From Caprella mutica (Eukaryota; Arthropoda; Malacostraca; Amphipoda; Caprellidae): DNA of 64,000 nucleotides. A program made the translations under genes and the position numbers. The DNA lies in assembly GCA_947561585.1 (NCBI GenBank), contig CANNZV010001605.1, forward strand, positions 62,001-126,000, in the 5' to 3' direction. Shown here piece by piece: positions 35,484-47,897 of the stretch. The notes beneath the pieces are model-generated. The model was given only the letters and a program-made list of their open reading frames with translations. It was not told where the DNA came from and made no database searches. Each line of letters begins with the position of its first letter. The stretch's first letter is position 1.

Positions 35484-36691
35484 GGTGCACGGCGAATTGC
35501 CACTGGGGGAATTGCCACTGGGAGAACTGGGGCTGGGTGAACTGCCCTTGTGGGGGAATTGCCACTGGGAGAACTGCCGCTGGATGAACTGCCCATGTGG
35601 GGGAATTACCACTGGGTGAACTGTCCATGAGGGTGAATTACAACTGGGTGAACAACTCTCACTGACTGCATCACTACGTGCACGAGATGAACAAAACACA
35701 CACTCGCCCCGTGTGTTTAGGTGTACCCCCCCCCCTCCCCTCTCCCCTTCCTAATATAAGCGTGGACCGAGAATTGGGCCCGCCGACAGTTGGGCCAAGG
35801 ACAATTAGGCCCGCCGACAGTTGGGTCCAGGACAATTGGGCCCGCCGACAGTTGGGCCCAGAACAATTAGGCCGACGACAATTGTGCCCAAAGACAATTA
35901 TATTATTTACCCATTTTGTAAAGAGTCCACTGTATTAACTTAATTAAAGACCATTACTGCTGTAATAACTAGGGATGCGATATTATGCGTTTTGAATAAA
36001 AATATAGTCTTGAGCATAATTAAAATAAATAATATTCTTTATAAGAGAAAATATTCTTTTCATGAATAAATACTATTATTCTTTTAAGCTACTATAAGTT
36101 CTCTGTTCAGAGATTGGTCATATAAGAAGCAAATTTCATAGTTACAGTACCTCTATGATTCTATATAGTGAACTCCTGTAAAGTGAATGAGTTAGGATGT
36201 AGCCAATAGAAAGTAAGAATGTAGCTATTTTAGATGAAGAACAAAAGAAAATAAGATTGTGGGTATTTGAAGAAGGCCGTGGTCCATCAAGACCTGCTGA
36301 AATTATTAGAATATACAAGTTGAATTAAAATTAATGCGAATTTGTTGAAAACTGTTCAGTGTTCGATATAGAAGAGTTTTATAAATCAGGATAGAGATTT
36401 GATGGATAGAGATAGCACGAATAAGGACATAATGAAAGGAACTTCATCCCTGTACATTTTCAAGGGTTTAACAGTATAAGGTATCATCGGCACCTACAGG
36501 TATACAATTCACCCAGTGACAAATCACCCAGTGTCAATTTACCCAGTGGCAATTCACCCACATGGGCAGTTCACCCAGTGGCAACTCCCCCACATGGGCA
36601 GTTCACCCAGTGGCAATTCCCCCAAATGGGCAGTTCTCCCAGTGACAATTCCCCCATTGGCAATTCGCCCAGTGGTAACTCCCCTAGAACC
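35484..36691. mobile_element. Foldback-type element inserted in the minisatellite
   Basis: GAATAAATC flanks both sides (35475-35483 and 36692-36700), an exact 9-bp target duplication inside a 61-bp unit. It starts GGTGCACGGCGAATTGCC and ends, reversed, GGTTCTAGGGGAGTTACC. The arms (about 35484-35660 and 36495-36691) are tandem 16-17-bp units such as GGGGGAATTGCCACTGG and GTGAACTGCCCATGT. The interior has a 26-28-bp GACAGTTGGGCCCAGGACAA repeat (35770-35905). It also has a block near 36180-36380 (GTGAATGAGTTAGGATGTAG) that is homologous to relics in every array spacer. The Ser/Pro-rich frames in the arms are by-products. No transposase was recognised. Confidence 0.85.
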
Positions 36692-36904
36692 GAATAAATC
36701 ATAGTTTGTACTGGAATTACCATTCAACAGGTTGGCTTTATAATGTGAATTGAAATAAATCACAGTTTGTACTGGAATTACCATTCAACAGGTTAGCTTT
36801 ATAATGTGAATTGAAATAAATCATAGTTTGTACTGGAATTACCATTCAACATGTTGGCTTTATAATGTGAATTAAAATAAATCATAGTTTGTACTGGAAT
36901 TACT
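36692..36904. repeat. 61-bp minisatellite, C/D spacer, right part
   Basis: About 3.5 further units after the foldback insertion, starting with the duplicated GAATAAATC. Confidence 0.85.
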
Positions 36905-39068
36905 GTGAATTAAATCATTCAATAGTCTTTTTCACATCAAAGATAATAAAATAGTATAAATTAAAATAATGAAAGTTTTCATTAGAAATAAATGTTCATA
37001 TTTTTTTACTTTGAGGGTACAATCGATAATATTTGATAGATGTAAAATTGGGGTTCGTCTTTTTTTACAATTGATTTTTTTGATATGTTATTAAAATAAA
37101 ATTTCTCATAATTAAGAACTTCCTGCATTAATAATACATTCGCAAACTTCGGAATTCGTCTTAATTTAAAAATTAATCTGTTCTAGATGAAATTCTTACA
37201 ACCAAAATATGTTATCATTTTTTATTGAATTTGTCGACATTATATAGGTAGTTAGTTTATAAATGTTGAAAATACTAAGCTACTACCATTTTACTGGAGT
37301 GAATAACCTATTGGATGTATTATCTATCCTAATAATTTCCATTGTGTGTGTTTATTTATTTGGTGTCCGCTATTACATGACGGGTATTAAACATGAAGAA
37401 TGTAACTATGATACGCACGGGAATATATTGATATGCAATTTAAATTCCTTTGTTTTCATTATATTTTTAAATAAGACTATGCAGAAAATTTTTATTTTAT
37501 TTGAATTCATTAAAAGTAACCTAATAACGGGTAATAAATTGGTACTGATGATGACCCGTTATTGTTAACGGGCAAGTTCCTATTTTTCTAATAAATTCCT
37601 GTGTAATGCGTTCATTAAAATTTCTTTGATTAAGTTTGAATTGCATTATATGTGTGATATTTAATATATTTTATATTTAAGATTATATTATTACTCTTTG
37701 AGAAGTCTGGGGATAGCAAGTTCTGAATTTCATGACAGACAGAGAGGAGAACGTCCTAAACTAGCTATAACAGAGGAAATATCAGTGTTATAAGATGTCT
37801 AAGGCCTCTTTTGAAACCACAAACATCACATTGATTAGGAAGACCTATATATTGAAAATACACAAATATGAATATACCAAAGATACATTTACCCAGATTG
37901 TATTTAACGGAATTCAAGAGTGATTGGTATTCGGTTCATCCACAAACAAATGATTTACACAGTTCATAAATAAATATATAAATATGTATATTGAAGCTTA
38001 AATTATAGTTCATAGCAAATATTTTCCTTAATTGATGAAAATTCCCTTATTTGCAAAGTTGATACGATGGCTCGGTATTTTTGTTAAGTGTGGTATTTTT
38101 CATTCATCATAACTATTTCATATTATTATATGATACATCAAAAGTGTTGCAATTATTTCAGTAAATCCTTTCAGCATTTTATATATACAGTATATATAAT
38201 TATCAAACCTTCATGGAAGACATCAAATTCCCAAACCTAGCGTAAACTGATTAACGTAAAATCACCCAATTCGAAAGAACTGTCTCAGAGGACAACTAAC
38301 AAACTTCAAATAAATTCTACGGTGCGAAGTCCAATTCCGTGAACACCCGATGAGTGAACTTATACAAATTAACTGCAACAATAAATAAATTAACAAGGAC
38401 TTACCTAATAAAGTTAAATAAGAATATTTCGGGAAAATGTGGATTCATATATAAATCATTACAATCATCAGAATATAATGAAGTCAATTTGATTTTGATT
38501 GTATTTCTCTCATGGAAATTAGAACTAACTATTTCTGGGCCAGCAGCTCGTCATACGCATCTCCCCATTTCTCAATCATTCTCATATCGGCCTTCACTGA
38601 ACTGTGTATTTTTATAACAGTTAAAGTGTGTTTCAATTCAAATCAAAACCATAGAATCTTCAAATGAAAGTCGTGACTTTCTCTAAAAAAATGAAACCAA
38701 ATCATCGGATGGACATTTTTAACTTACCACACATTACTAAGATCCATGAATCCAATTTTATCCCTTTGTTGCTTGTTTTTGGACTCCCTATATTAACTAC
38801 ATAGAGTAATTCATACATAATTTCAACTCATACAAATATAATAATGGGTTTGAATTTTGAAAATAAGCCAAAAAGGATTCAGATGGTTCAATAACAACTC
38901 AGTACAACAATTAGCTGATATTTTTATTATAGTGTTTCGTAAATATTCACAATGTTTTCTAGATATTTATATCTACTTATGTATATATACACCTAAATAA
39001 TAGCTTATTTATTTTGATAGTAATTATCTATTATTAAGAGTTTACAAATTTAATGACTAGTATACTTT
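36905..39068. other. C/D spacer without Tc1: ancestral-type arrangement
   Basis: It matches 27291-28748 and then 30388-31325 directly. At 38134-38135 the sequence reads TGATACATCAAAAGTG, the uninterrupted target of the Tc1 element. It carries an extra AT-rich insertion (about 37325-37590) with GACCCGTTATTGTTAACGGG. A 101-codon frame at 37263-37568 crosses the edge of this insertion and is not kept in the sister spacer, so it is not called a gene. Confidence 0.65.
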
Positions 39069-41421
39069 TCAGTGTCCGTAAGATGGTTTTTCGTATCCGT
39101 AAGATGGTTTTCCATATCCATAGGCAGGTTTCGGGCAGACGGTCTTGTAAGCCAACTTGGTTTCGGTAACGTACTCGGGTACAAACTTGGTCTTGTATCC
39201 GATCTTGGTTCTGAAGTTGGTCTTGGTAACGTATTGAGGTGAGTAGACCGTGCTGTAAACTGTCTGGTAGTTAACCTTGGTCTTGTAGACGGTTTGGTAG
39301 TTGGTTTCAGTGTGGTACTTGGGTACGTGCTGTGTAGTGGTGATGTACTTGGGTTGGTACTCTGTCTTGTACACCGTGTTGTGTTTGGTTACGTAGTTTA
39401 CTTCGGGAACCTTTACGACCTTAGTTACGTATTCTGGCACGTATTCAGTCACGTATTTTGAAACGTATTCTGTGTTGTGGATGGTTTTGTAGATTTTCTT
39501 GGGGATCACTTGGGTTTCGTAGACTTTTTCGTAGATTGGTACCTGTGCCGGAAAATAGGTTTGGAAATGCAAAAAATAGTTAAGTCAAAACGAAAAGACT
39601 GTATGATAATTTAGTTAGTTATTTTGCTCTAGTGTAAGACGCAGTGATTTTAGCTGTCAGATTAGTTCAGAAAATAAGTTGAATCAAACTATCCGAATAT
39701 TGTGAGTGTCGAAACAATGCAACGTACATGCTCCTGTATATAATGTATCACAATATATTTTGTGGATCACTTCCTAAACAGCGTTGAAGTATCTGAATAA
39801 AAAATTATATTATAAACTCTATCTAACTGAAATAATTTCCTAAGAGATGTAGGTTGGGCCATAGAAGATTAGCACAGTTCCCAACATAACCTTCTATGGC
39901 CCCACTTCAATTTTCCCTTCATTTGGTTTCGTGATGAAATGAAAATTTAAAAAATGTTATTATTTTTTTTAAATAATTCTATAGTTACAAATTAATTTGT
40001 TATTAATTCTCACCTGTTCGACAATGGTGGAATATATAATTTTCTTGACTCCGTAGCAGGGGTCCGCGTGGTGAACAGCGGGACCCACAGGGAGGTAATC
40101 CTGACTGATACCATATCCACCTCCCAGGTCTGACAAGTTGCAAGTGAAACAGGGGAAGATTATAGAATAAACTATTAAGTAAAATGCAATGAGGTAATTG
40201 GATGCTCTTAAAAGTGGTTCCAAAAATAATTAAGGATGAATATATAAATCAAATAGAAAAAAGTTTGATTTGAATTTCTTAATATTGATTATTGATTTGA
40301 AAAAAAATCAGAATTCACTAAACGTTGTTTCATAGCATTATAGCTAAAAACTTTTGTTTCATAATAATTATATTCCCCGCATATTTATAATATATCTGAT
40401 TTAGAATTTGAAATCTTTTAAAGGTCCCCTCCAAGCAAATATTTTTATTGCCTTATTCAACGAGGCTAATGTTTCTTATCATTTTGCTGCAAACCGCATT
40501 GAATTTGGTAGAATATTTTTAATTCTTTATGCTTTTAAAGATTTTTATAATCAAAACTCTACAAAACCTATTTTACTTCCGACTTACTAATTTAAGAAAT
40601 TTTCAGCCTGAAGAACAAGAATGTACACCATTTGTTTTGATTGTCAACTAGGTATTAGTTTTAATGAATCCATTTAATATTCGTGTAAAGGTATAAAATT
40701 GAATGAACTTATAATAGAAACGTTTATATACTTTAAGAAACAATTACTATCTAAAATGATTTAAATAAAGGCCGAAAACGCATGATTTGTTTATAAAATT
40801 CAAATTTGTAATCAAAACAAAGAGTGTACAATCTTCTTCTTGAGCATCAGATTAGTGATTCACTCAATTGTTGCTCACAAAATATTGAAAAACTTTAAAA
40901 ACTAATTATAAAATATATACTGAACCGAATTTGATGCAGTTTGCAGAATAATGACCTTAGTTCTATAATATAATGTTTTAAACTCAATTTTTTCCCAGAG
41001 CCTGGAGAGGACCTTTAAGTAATATTGTTTAAATAAATTTTTTAATTAGCTTTAAAAAATTTAGCTACTGCCACTCCTGTCGTTTTATTTGTTTTATATA
41101 TTATATTAATTTCGATTTTAATTGCTTACTTTTTTACCTGTTATTTTCAAATTCAAAATCATATTTGAACTCATTTGGAAAAAAAATTTAAAAAATCATT
41201 TCTTCAAATACAGTTCACAACATTTTTCTAATTTCACCTGGCGTAGCTCCCAAAAGTCCGAAACCGAGGGATGGTACGAAGTGACGGTCAGCGGCGGCTT
41301 TAGCGGCGGGTTTGGCGTCCGCAGCGGGCTTGGGATCGGCGGCGGGTTTCGGGTCGGGTTTTGCCGCTGCGTTTGTGAGGGCAATGACCGCCAAAAGGAT
41401 GAGGGTGCGGGACTTACACAT
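39069..41421 (-). CDS. Copy D: secreted Tyr/Thr-rich repeat protein
   Basis: Coding exons on the minus strand are 41421-41238, 40129-40014 and 39542-39069, giving 257 aa. The N-terminus is MCKSRTLILLAVIALTNAAA. The extra Cys at residue 2 is in the signal peptide and would be removed. The Pro/Ala stretch has the PAADAKPAAKAAADRH version shared with E. SLGFGLL replaces SLGIGLL, ADPCYGVKK has Val for Asp, VYSPQYV has Ser for Thr, and the tail has one YGYGKPS. The intron between the first two coding exons is long (1108 nt) because it holds the TTAA-flanked element. AATAAA on the minus strand is at 39013-39008. All splice sites are consensus. Confidence 0.85.
40422..41014. mobile_element. 593-bp TTAA-flanked element in copy D intron
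   Basis: Inverted ends AGGTCCCCTCCAAGC and, reversed, AGGTCCTCTCCAGGC are flanked by TTAA at 40418-40421 and 41015-41018. Copies A, B and C lack it here. E and F keep only its left half, because a deletion removed everything from GTAAAGGTAT to just before the 3' part of the intron. Relatives lie at 1546 and upstream of every promoter in the array (GGACCCCTCCAAGC). TTAA is the target of piggyBac-type elements, but the ends do not start CCC, so the class is open. The 60-codon frame inside is not conserved among relatives. Confidence 0.7.
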
Positions 41422-41627
41422 CGTGAGCTGAAAAAAATTGAATTATTAAGATCTGTGAAAAGATATTTGAAAAGTTATTTAAAAAGTTATTTGAAAGAGT
41501 ATATAAATAGATAGAAAAATCCTTTACTGTGAAATAATTTTAAACATCACTGAACATCTTTCATCCTTAGATATTTTAACACTTCATAGTGTATCATGCT
41601 GTGTATAGTAATTTACCTTTATAATAT

Positions 41628-41795
41628 TACTAGTGTACTTGCCCGTAAAGAATAACGCGTTTTCAATAGTATCAATATTTGTAACTAGTGTACTTGCTCG
41701 TTAGGAATAACGTGTTCTCAATAGTTTCAATATTTGTAACTAGTGTACTTGCCCGTTGAGAATGACGTGTTCTCAATAGTTTCAATATTTGTGTA
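41628..41795. repeat. 55-bp tandem repeat in intron 1 of copy D
   Basis: Three units of the repeat described for copy A; the last carries CCCGTTGAGAATGACG. Confidence 0.8.
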
Positions 41796-42051
41796 ATTTA
41801 ACTGTCCACACTTCTGCTCCTTCAGATTTAAATATGGTTATTAATTGAATAATGACGATAATATTATAGCATAGACTCCATACAATATATAAATTTAATG
41901 ACAGAGATTGTAATGAATTCATTAAAGACCAAATTTGTATTTTATAGATAATTTCTAATTTAGATAATGAAATACTTTATTTTACTCATTTAATAATTAG
42001 TATTCATGCTACCACCTGGTAACATTTAAGCCTGATTTCTGTATGTTATTT

Positions 42052-42206
42052 AAGGGCCCCCTTCACACGACCGGTTTTGGAGCGTTTTCTAAGCTCCAAA
42101 ATCGTCACGTAACTTGGATACATATGAAATGGGTTTAACAATAATTTCCTATGAGTCAAAAACGTTGTGAAAACGCTTGGAAAAAACGCTCGTGTGATCG
42201 GGCCCC
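42052..42206. mobile_element. MITE with GGGCCC termini in intron 1 of copy D
   Basis: Ends AAGGGCCCCCTTCACACGA and, reversed, GGGGCCCGATCACACGAGCG. The inner hairpin is GGAGCGTTTTCTAAGCTCC. Same element and same position as in A and E. Confidence 0.65.
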
Positions 42207-42531
42207 AGAGCGTGACAGACAGACAGACAAATGAAGATTAGGACATTATTTATGGGGTGATGAGTTTTTCTTTCATTGTAACATGTTACCTCGCTTTGAA
42301 ACTGTTTTTCTAGGTTACGGTTGGTATTGTTATTTATTATATTTTGCAACAATCACTGTTTCAAAATAATAAAGATTTAGTAAATTTGTATGACGAAGTT
42401 TTCGAGATGAAAAAAATCATGAAAAACCTCTGTGAATATTTTTTCGAGAATTTTTTTAATTGATTTTTCTGAAAAACGATACTTTTTCCCTAAAAAAAAC
42501 GTTTTTTAAGTCTCTATTTTTTCTCACCCAC

Positions 42532-42619
42532 CTTTTTCGTTGGGATGCACTAAAGTTGTTTTCGTATCCAAGACAAACACTGAACTGATATGCAGATAAG
42601 AACGTGGCAGTTTATATAC
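42532..42619 (-). promoter_or_regulatory. Copy D promoter and noncoding first exon
   Basis: TATA box 42619-42611, start at 42586, leader exon 42586-42532 with donor AAAG|GTGGGT, intron of 1104 nt to the coding exon. The CCACTAGAGGCGTGG block is at 42681-42667. Confidence 0.8.
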
Positions 42620-42894
42620 TCTGTGTGAGGGGTTGCCAGTTAGTCTATTTCCTGTTTATTATTGCACCACGCCTCTAGTGGCTCTATCATTATTGAATGA
42701 CTTTGTAATTACTGAAGGATAGAAATAAGTAGTACGCTAACTGACATTATTGACTGATAACTTCGATGTGTTATTGTAAAAACTGCATTTGAGGGAAGTT
42801 CCACTTATTTTGATCATATACAAAATCAGTATATATAATAATTAATAGATAAGGTTGAATATTAATTATAAGATTTTTTCAAAGGACCCCTCCA

Positions 42895-45800
42895 CACTGA
42901 AAGAAAAGTGTACTTAACCGAACCTATATATAGTTTCATACAAACCACAATGTTGGTCATTTTTAAACCATACCACAGCTGTTGTTTGGATCAAACATCA
43001 TGAATTTATAATGTAATTTTACCTACATGCATGTACTTTATCTTACCTACATCTATCATCATTTTAACTACAGCTGAATGTCTATTTTACCTACACACAT
43101 GCAATTCAAACCACAGCTGTGGTTAAACATTACCTACATGCTTATTAATTAAAGTACAGCTGGCTGTCTATTTTACTAACATGCATGCAATTCAAACCTC
43201 ATGTAAAAGAATATTTAACTGATAAACTAGTCCTTCAAACTACAGTCGTTAAGCAATTTTACCTACATGCATTTTATTTTAGCCACTTGGATAATGTTTA
43301 ATTTAGCTACACTCAATTACAAAATACTGGAGTGATCAAATTCATAAGAATTAGTATATAATACAGCATGAAGATTAACTAATAAATATAGAGTGATAAT
43401 ATTTCTGTTAAGTTAGTTAAAATAGATACAATATAAATAATTAAATTGGATATTTAGCAAATCTTTCCATATTTATCAAATCATTGTAATAAAACTCAAA
43501 ATTAATTTATTACATTTAATATAAAATGAACAATTTCAGAAACACACATTACTTGGTAAACATTAGTAAGAAGAAAATTATTATAGTTTCTCAAAAGCTA
43601 GAAAAATTGAAGAATTTACCAATTTATGTATTATTAAACATGAATAAAATATTCAAGAAACATAACATTTCTATTAACTCATTAAATAGATTACTAAATT
43701 TGAGATCACACCATCAAAGGAGAAACTGCAACTAGATAAAAGAAGAAGAATAAAGAGGATTAAAGAAGAAGTTATATATAGTTATGTTTAAAAATGCCCA
43801 AATAAAGCTTCCTTGTAGCTCCAAGATTAAAGTAACCAAACAAATAAAAAGTCATTTAGTAGTTCATGAACTGAATTGTTCACAGCTAGCTATTTCTCAA
43901 AGCAACTCACCAAATCAGTGACGCATGGAGCTTTCATAACATAACATTGAAAGAATATCGTACAATGATGTTCACAGTAAAGTGAAAAAATGTTTCAGCA
44001 CCCCTTGCAATATTGCAAATTCAAAACTTGGAATAGTTTAAAATGCTACATCAATCCCCTTCAAAAAGTGTTGGCACCTAAAACATAATGTCATCAGAGG
44101 AAACATAATATTGATCAACTTCAGAAGACTTTGAAGATGGGTGGCTGGAATGAGACTAAGAAGGGAGATTACTTCTCTAGCCAAGCTATCCTCTTCAATA
44201 GTTAGCCATATGACTGAAAAGAAAATTACAAATCATCAATTAATGAAGATCTTCCCATTCATAGTTAGCTAGAAGTCAAATAAATAGGTAAAACTTACAG
44301 AAACTTACCTCTAAAAGTTAACATCAACATCAGCAGTTGTGGGCCTCAATCTCTTGTTGTGATGATGTTAGCAAATGTAGGCAAGCCACCCCAAAATTCT
44401 TCTTTAGAATGTCTCTGGTGTCTGCAAAAAATATGGAATTAGGAAATTGTTGAGAATAGTTAGTACAATTGAGAGATTAAGGCTAATTACTGACTAGCTA
44501 TGTAGCAATGATTAGAAAAAAAAAACTAAAATTCACAATGAATATAATGATAATTGACTTAATTGTTAAAAAACAGTCTTAGATTAGGTAACAGAAAGAA
44601 CATATTTCCTTTATCCAATGGACTTCTCTGAATTGAAAGCAGAGAATTAATATAATTGAATGAGAAAAATAATCAATTAGCTATGACGCAGCTATTGATG
44701 TAAAGAAATAGTACTAGCTACTGAATTTCAATCACTTTGTAGCTACTGTTACCAAAAATTCATATCATATTACTCTGAAAAAGAGCCATATGAAAGTCAT
44801 GGTATCTATAAAAAGTTAAAATTCTTTAGAAGTAGTGGGAGATTCTGAAATTTAGGTTGATTTCAAAGAGCATTTCAGTCCCGATTAATCAAATTGTTAC
44901 CAAGAGCCAGAAAGTAACTATCTCAAATCAAATCTGCTGAATATTATTATTTTTAAATATTTTCTGTGCAAAAAATACTTATTTTCTTCAATTTAAATTT
45001 ATTTTGTTGAAAAAAAAATGCAAAATAAAGAATCCTAGAACAATTTACCAGTTTCAGTAGTCTGGTGTTTAAATTAAAATATTTGATAATAAAGAATACA
45101 CTATTTAAAAATCTATTTGGCATACAGGTTACAGTTGAATGTAATAAATGCACTGGATTTTAAAAATCCCATTAACTGATCATCATATATCAAAGTCCAT
45201 AGAAACTGATCTCAAAAAAATCTATTTTGATTATTGTTCTCAACTTCTCATTGAAATAAAAGTAAAAGAAACCTACAGATAATTTTCACAGAAAAGGATA
45301 AAAAATATTCCATATTCTGCAGACTGCCAACAGAACAATCAAGTCATCAGAGATATTTATGAAATTTAGAAGATAATTATTAGTCTGTAAGTGGTGCACA
45401 GAACTAGGTACTCTAACTTAAAAAAATAATCTTGAAAAAGCCAGCAAACAAATTAATTCAATTGGCTACTCTTCCATGCACTAGGTAACTGACTAACATT
45501 TCTGATTTATCAATTTTCCCTCACAATATTAAAGGCAAAATAGTGATATATAAAGAATATTAATTTATGAGAAAAGAAAAAACAACCAAGTTTACCATCA
45601 AATACAATCTGGGAGAACTGGTGAAAAAATTGAGAGTTCATGAACCACATAATTTTACTTGGACATCAGTCTGTATTTTAACATTATCTGTGCAAACAGC
45701 TATTGATTTATTCTCTTATATACATGTATTTTCCTAAGAAGAGAAGGAAAACATAGAGGATTTCTTGGAAAGCACTTTACCAGTTTCTGCAATCTGGCCA

Positions 45801-46570
45801 GGGCAGAGAGTCAGAAATTAAGAGTGACACTGTGGCAGACAGTCTGACAGAGACTTCAAAAAGTTTACACCAATATATTATATTGTAATTAGGATTATAT
45901 TACATACAAGCACCCTAGAAGTAGAGACTAGAGCAAACTAAAGATTATAGTCAGCTGCCTAAAGGCTATGCTGCAAGGTATTGGAGATTCTGCCTTGGAC
46001 CTTTTCCCATTATAAATAGGTAGGCTGATTTTCTATTTTTCAGAATGAATTGATCACAGAAAACTATTGTAGCCTAATTTATGTTCTGATATATATAGCT
46101 ATTACTATAAATTTAAGCAGTGGACATAGCTAAAATTAAATTAAGGTTACTACCAAATTACACACCTACCTTCTTTGATATTTCACTGAAACTGACGCCC
46201 ACTCCAGTTTCCCGCCTGATTTAGATTAAATTTACATACATGTGATTAATAATTTCATAGTAATACTCTAACTACATAGACGACGGTTATATATACTGAC
46301 AAAGGAAAATAATTTACCCACATGCAAGTTTAATTTTGATTTGTATTGTAGGTAAGGTGAACTGACATAGATGATGAGTATTTCTAACCACAGAAATATA
46401 AAATTTTACCTACATTTTGTGCATTTATACTGACTAGAGAATTGAACCACATGCTGTAGTTCATTTATACCTAACACATAACTAGAATTAACTACTTTAG
46501 CGTATAACTAACCCACAATGAGTTAAACTACAGTGTGTTGTTTGATGACCAAAAATTATTTCTCTCAGTG
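42895..46570. mobile_element. CACTA-like non-autonomous element, 3676 bp
   Basis: It interrupts the string CCCCTCCAAGCAAATTGG, which is intact in the other five spacers. It begins CACTGAAAGAAAAGTG and ends, reversed, CACTGAGAGAAATAAT. CA precedes it (42893-42894) and CA follows it (46571-46572), fitting a 2-bp duplication. Both subterminal regions are packed with repeats such as TTTTACCTACATGCATG and ACCACAGCTGTGGTT. CAC termini, subterminal repeats and short target duplications fit CACTA/EnSpm-type transposons. The interior has only short frames (for example 43526-43735) with no recognisable transposase. Confidence 0.7.
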
Positions 46571-47673
46571 CAAGCAAATTGGTTTTATGATTTAATCAAT
46601 GAGACTAACATTTCTTATCTTTTTTTTACAAACTCCATGAAATTTTATATGTATTTAAGGATTTTTATAATCAGAACTTTACAAAAATCGATCTACTTCC
46701 GACTTGCTAATTTCCATACTTAAGAAAAAGAATGTACAGAGTTTGTTTTGAATGTCAACTAGGTATATATGATCAACTGAATATTAAATATTGAGTAAGG
46801 GAATAAAATTGGGAGAACCAAATATTATAAAAACGTTTATTCACTTCAGGAAACAATTTGCATCCTAAACGAAAGCTGAACATCAGAACCGTAGATCGAT
46901 AGTTGGGCCCAAGTCAATAAGGCCTCACGACAATTGGGCCCCGGACAATTATTCCCCAAGACAAATATATTATATGCCTATTTTATAAGAAGACTGTGTA
47001 GTGAATGAGTTAAGATGTAGCAAATATGGAAAATAAGAATGTGGATATTTTAGAAGAAACAGTAAAAAATATAGGTATTTTAACCCACCAAGACATGCCG
47101 AAATTGTTGGAACATATAAGCTGAATTAAGTTTGATGTGAATTTGTGGAAACCTGTTCAGTTTTCAATATTGAAAAATTTTATGAATTAATATTACAAAA
47201 TATATTCTCATAATCTCATCTTATACCAACAGCTGTTCAATTCTTCTTAGTTCAATGTAACGAGTAGCCTTTAAAATTTACCCATTTTATTAACTAAATA
47301 TTACTGAAACTGAACTTTGTCAGACGATGTACACTACACATTGGATACATACGTAATAATTAATGTATTATACGACTTATTAAAATCTTTAAATATATTC
47401 ATCACACCCAAACATGAATTTAGCATCCAAATGTGATTTAAAGGGGCTTCATAATATATCCCTTATCAGGTTTATCAATCAAGTTAAAACAATTTTATAT
47501 ATTGAGAATAAAAATGATATATAAAGCGTATTTTTAGAAAATATAAAGCGTATTTCAGAATATAAAAGAATATGTTCTTTTTATAATCTGACAGTACGAA
47601 TTTATCTGTGCTGCAATTTATTTGGGGACCACAACTATTTACTTGGCTACAGTTGATGTTGAGGTTCAGCCCT
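46571..47673. other. D/E spacer, promoter-side part: element relics
   Basis: It resumes the dispersed-element copy cut by the CACTA-like insertion, then GGGCCC-rich relic (46895-46960) and AT-rich DNA. It is nearly identical to 18845-19939. No gene was seen. Confidence 0.6.
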
Positions 47674-47897
47674 GGAATTACCATTCAACAGGAGGGCTTT
47701 ATAATGTGAATTGAAATAAATCGTAGTTTGTACTGGAATTACAATTCAACTGGAGAGCTTTATAATGTGAATTGAAATAAATCATAGTTTGTACTGGAAT
47801 TACCATTCAACAGGTTGGATTTATAATGTGAATGGGAATAAATCATAGTTTGTACTGTAATTACCATTCAACAGGAGTACTTTATAATGTGAATTGA
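47674..47897. repeat. 61-bp minisatellite, D/E spacer
   Basis: The shortest uninterrupted array, about 3.7 units, ending at the same GAATTGAAG fusion as the A/B spacer. Confidence 0.9.

Noticed and set aside
35411..35699. Ser/Pro/Gly-rich frames near the foldback element
   Set aside because: They are translations of the tandem units of the inverted arm.
37263..37568. 101-codon frame with hydrophobic segments
   Set aside because: It spans the edge of an insertion absent from the sister spacer, where the frame is broken. There is no signal of coding conservation.
40408..40590. Recurring 60-codon frame beginning MKSFK in copies D, E and F
   Set aside because: It lies within a dispersed noncoding element. 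Relatives of the element do not keep the frame, and its start precedes the element end.
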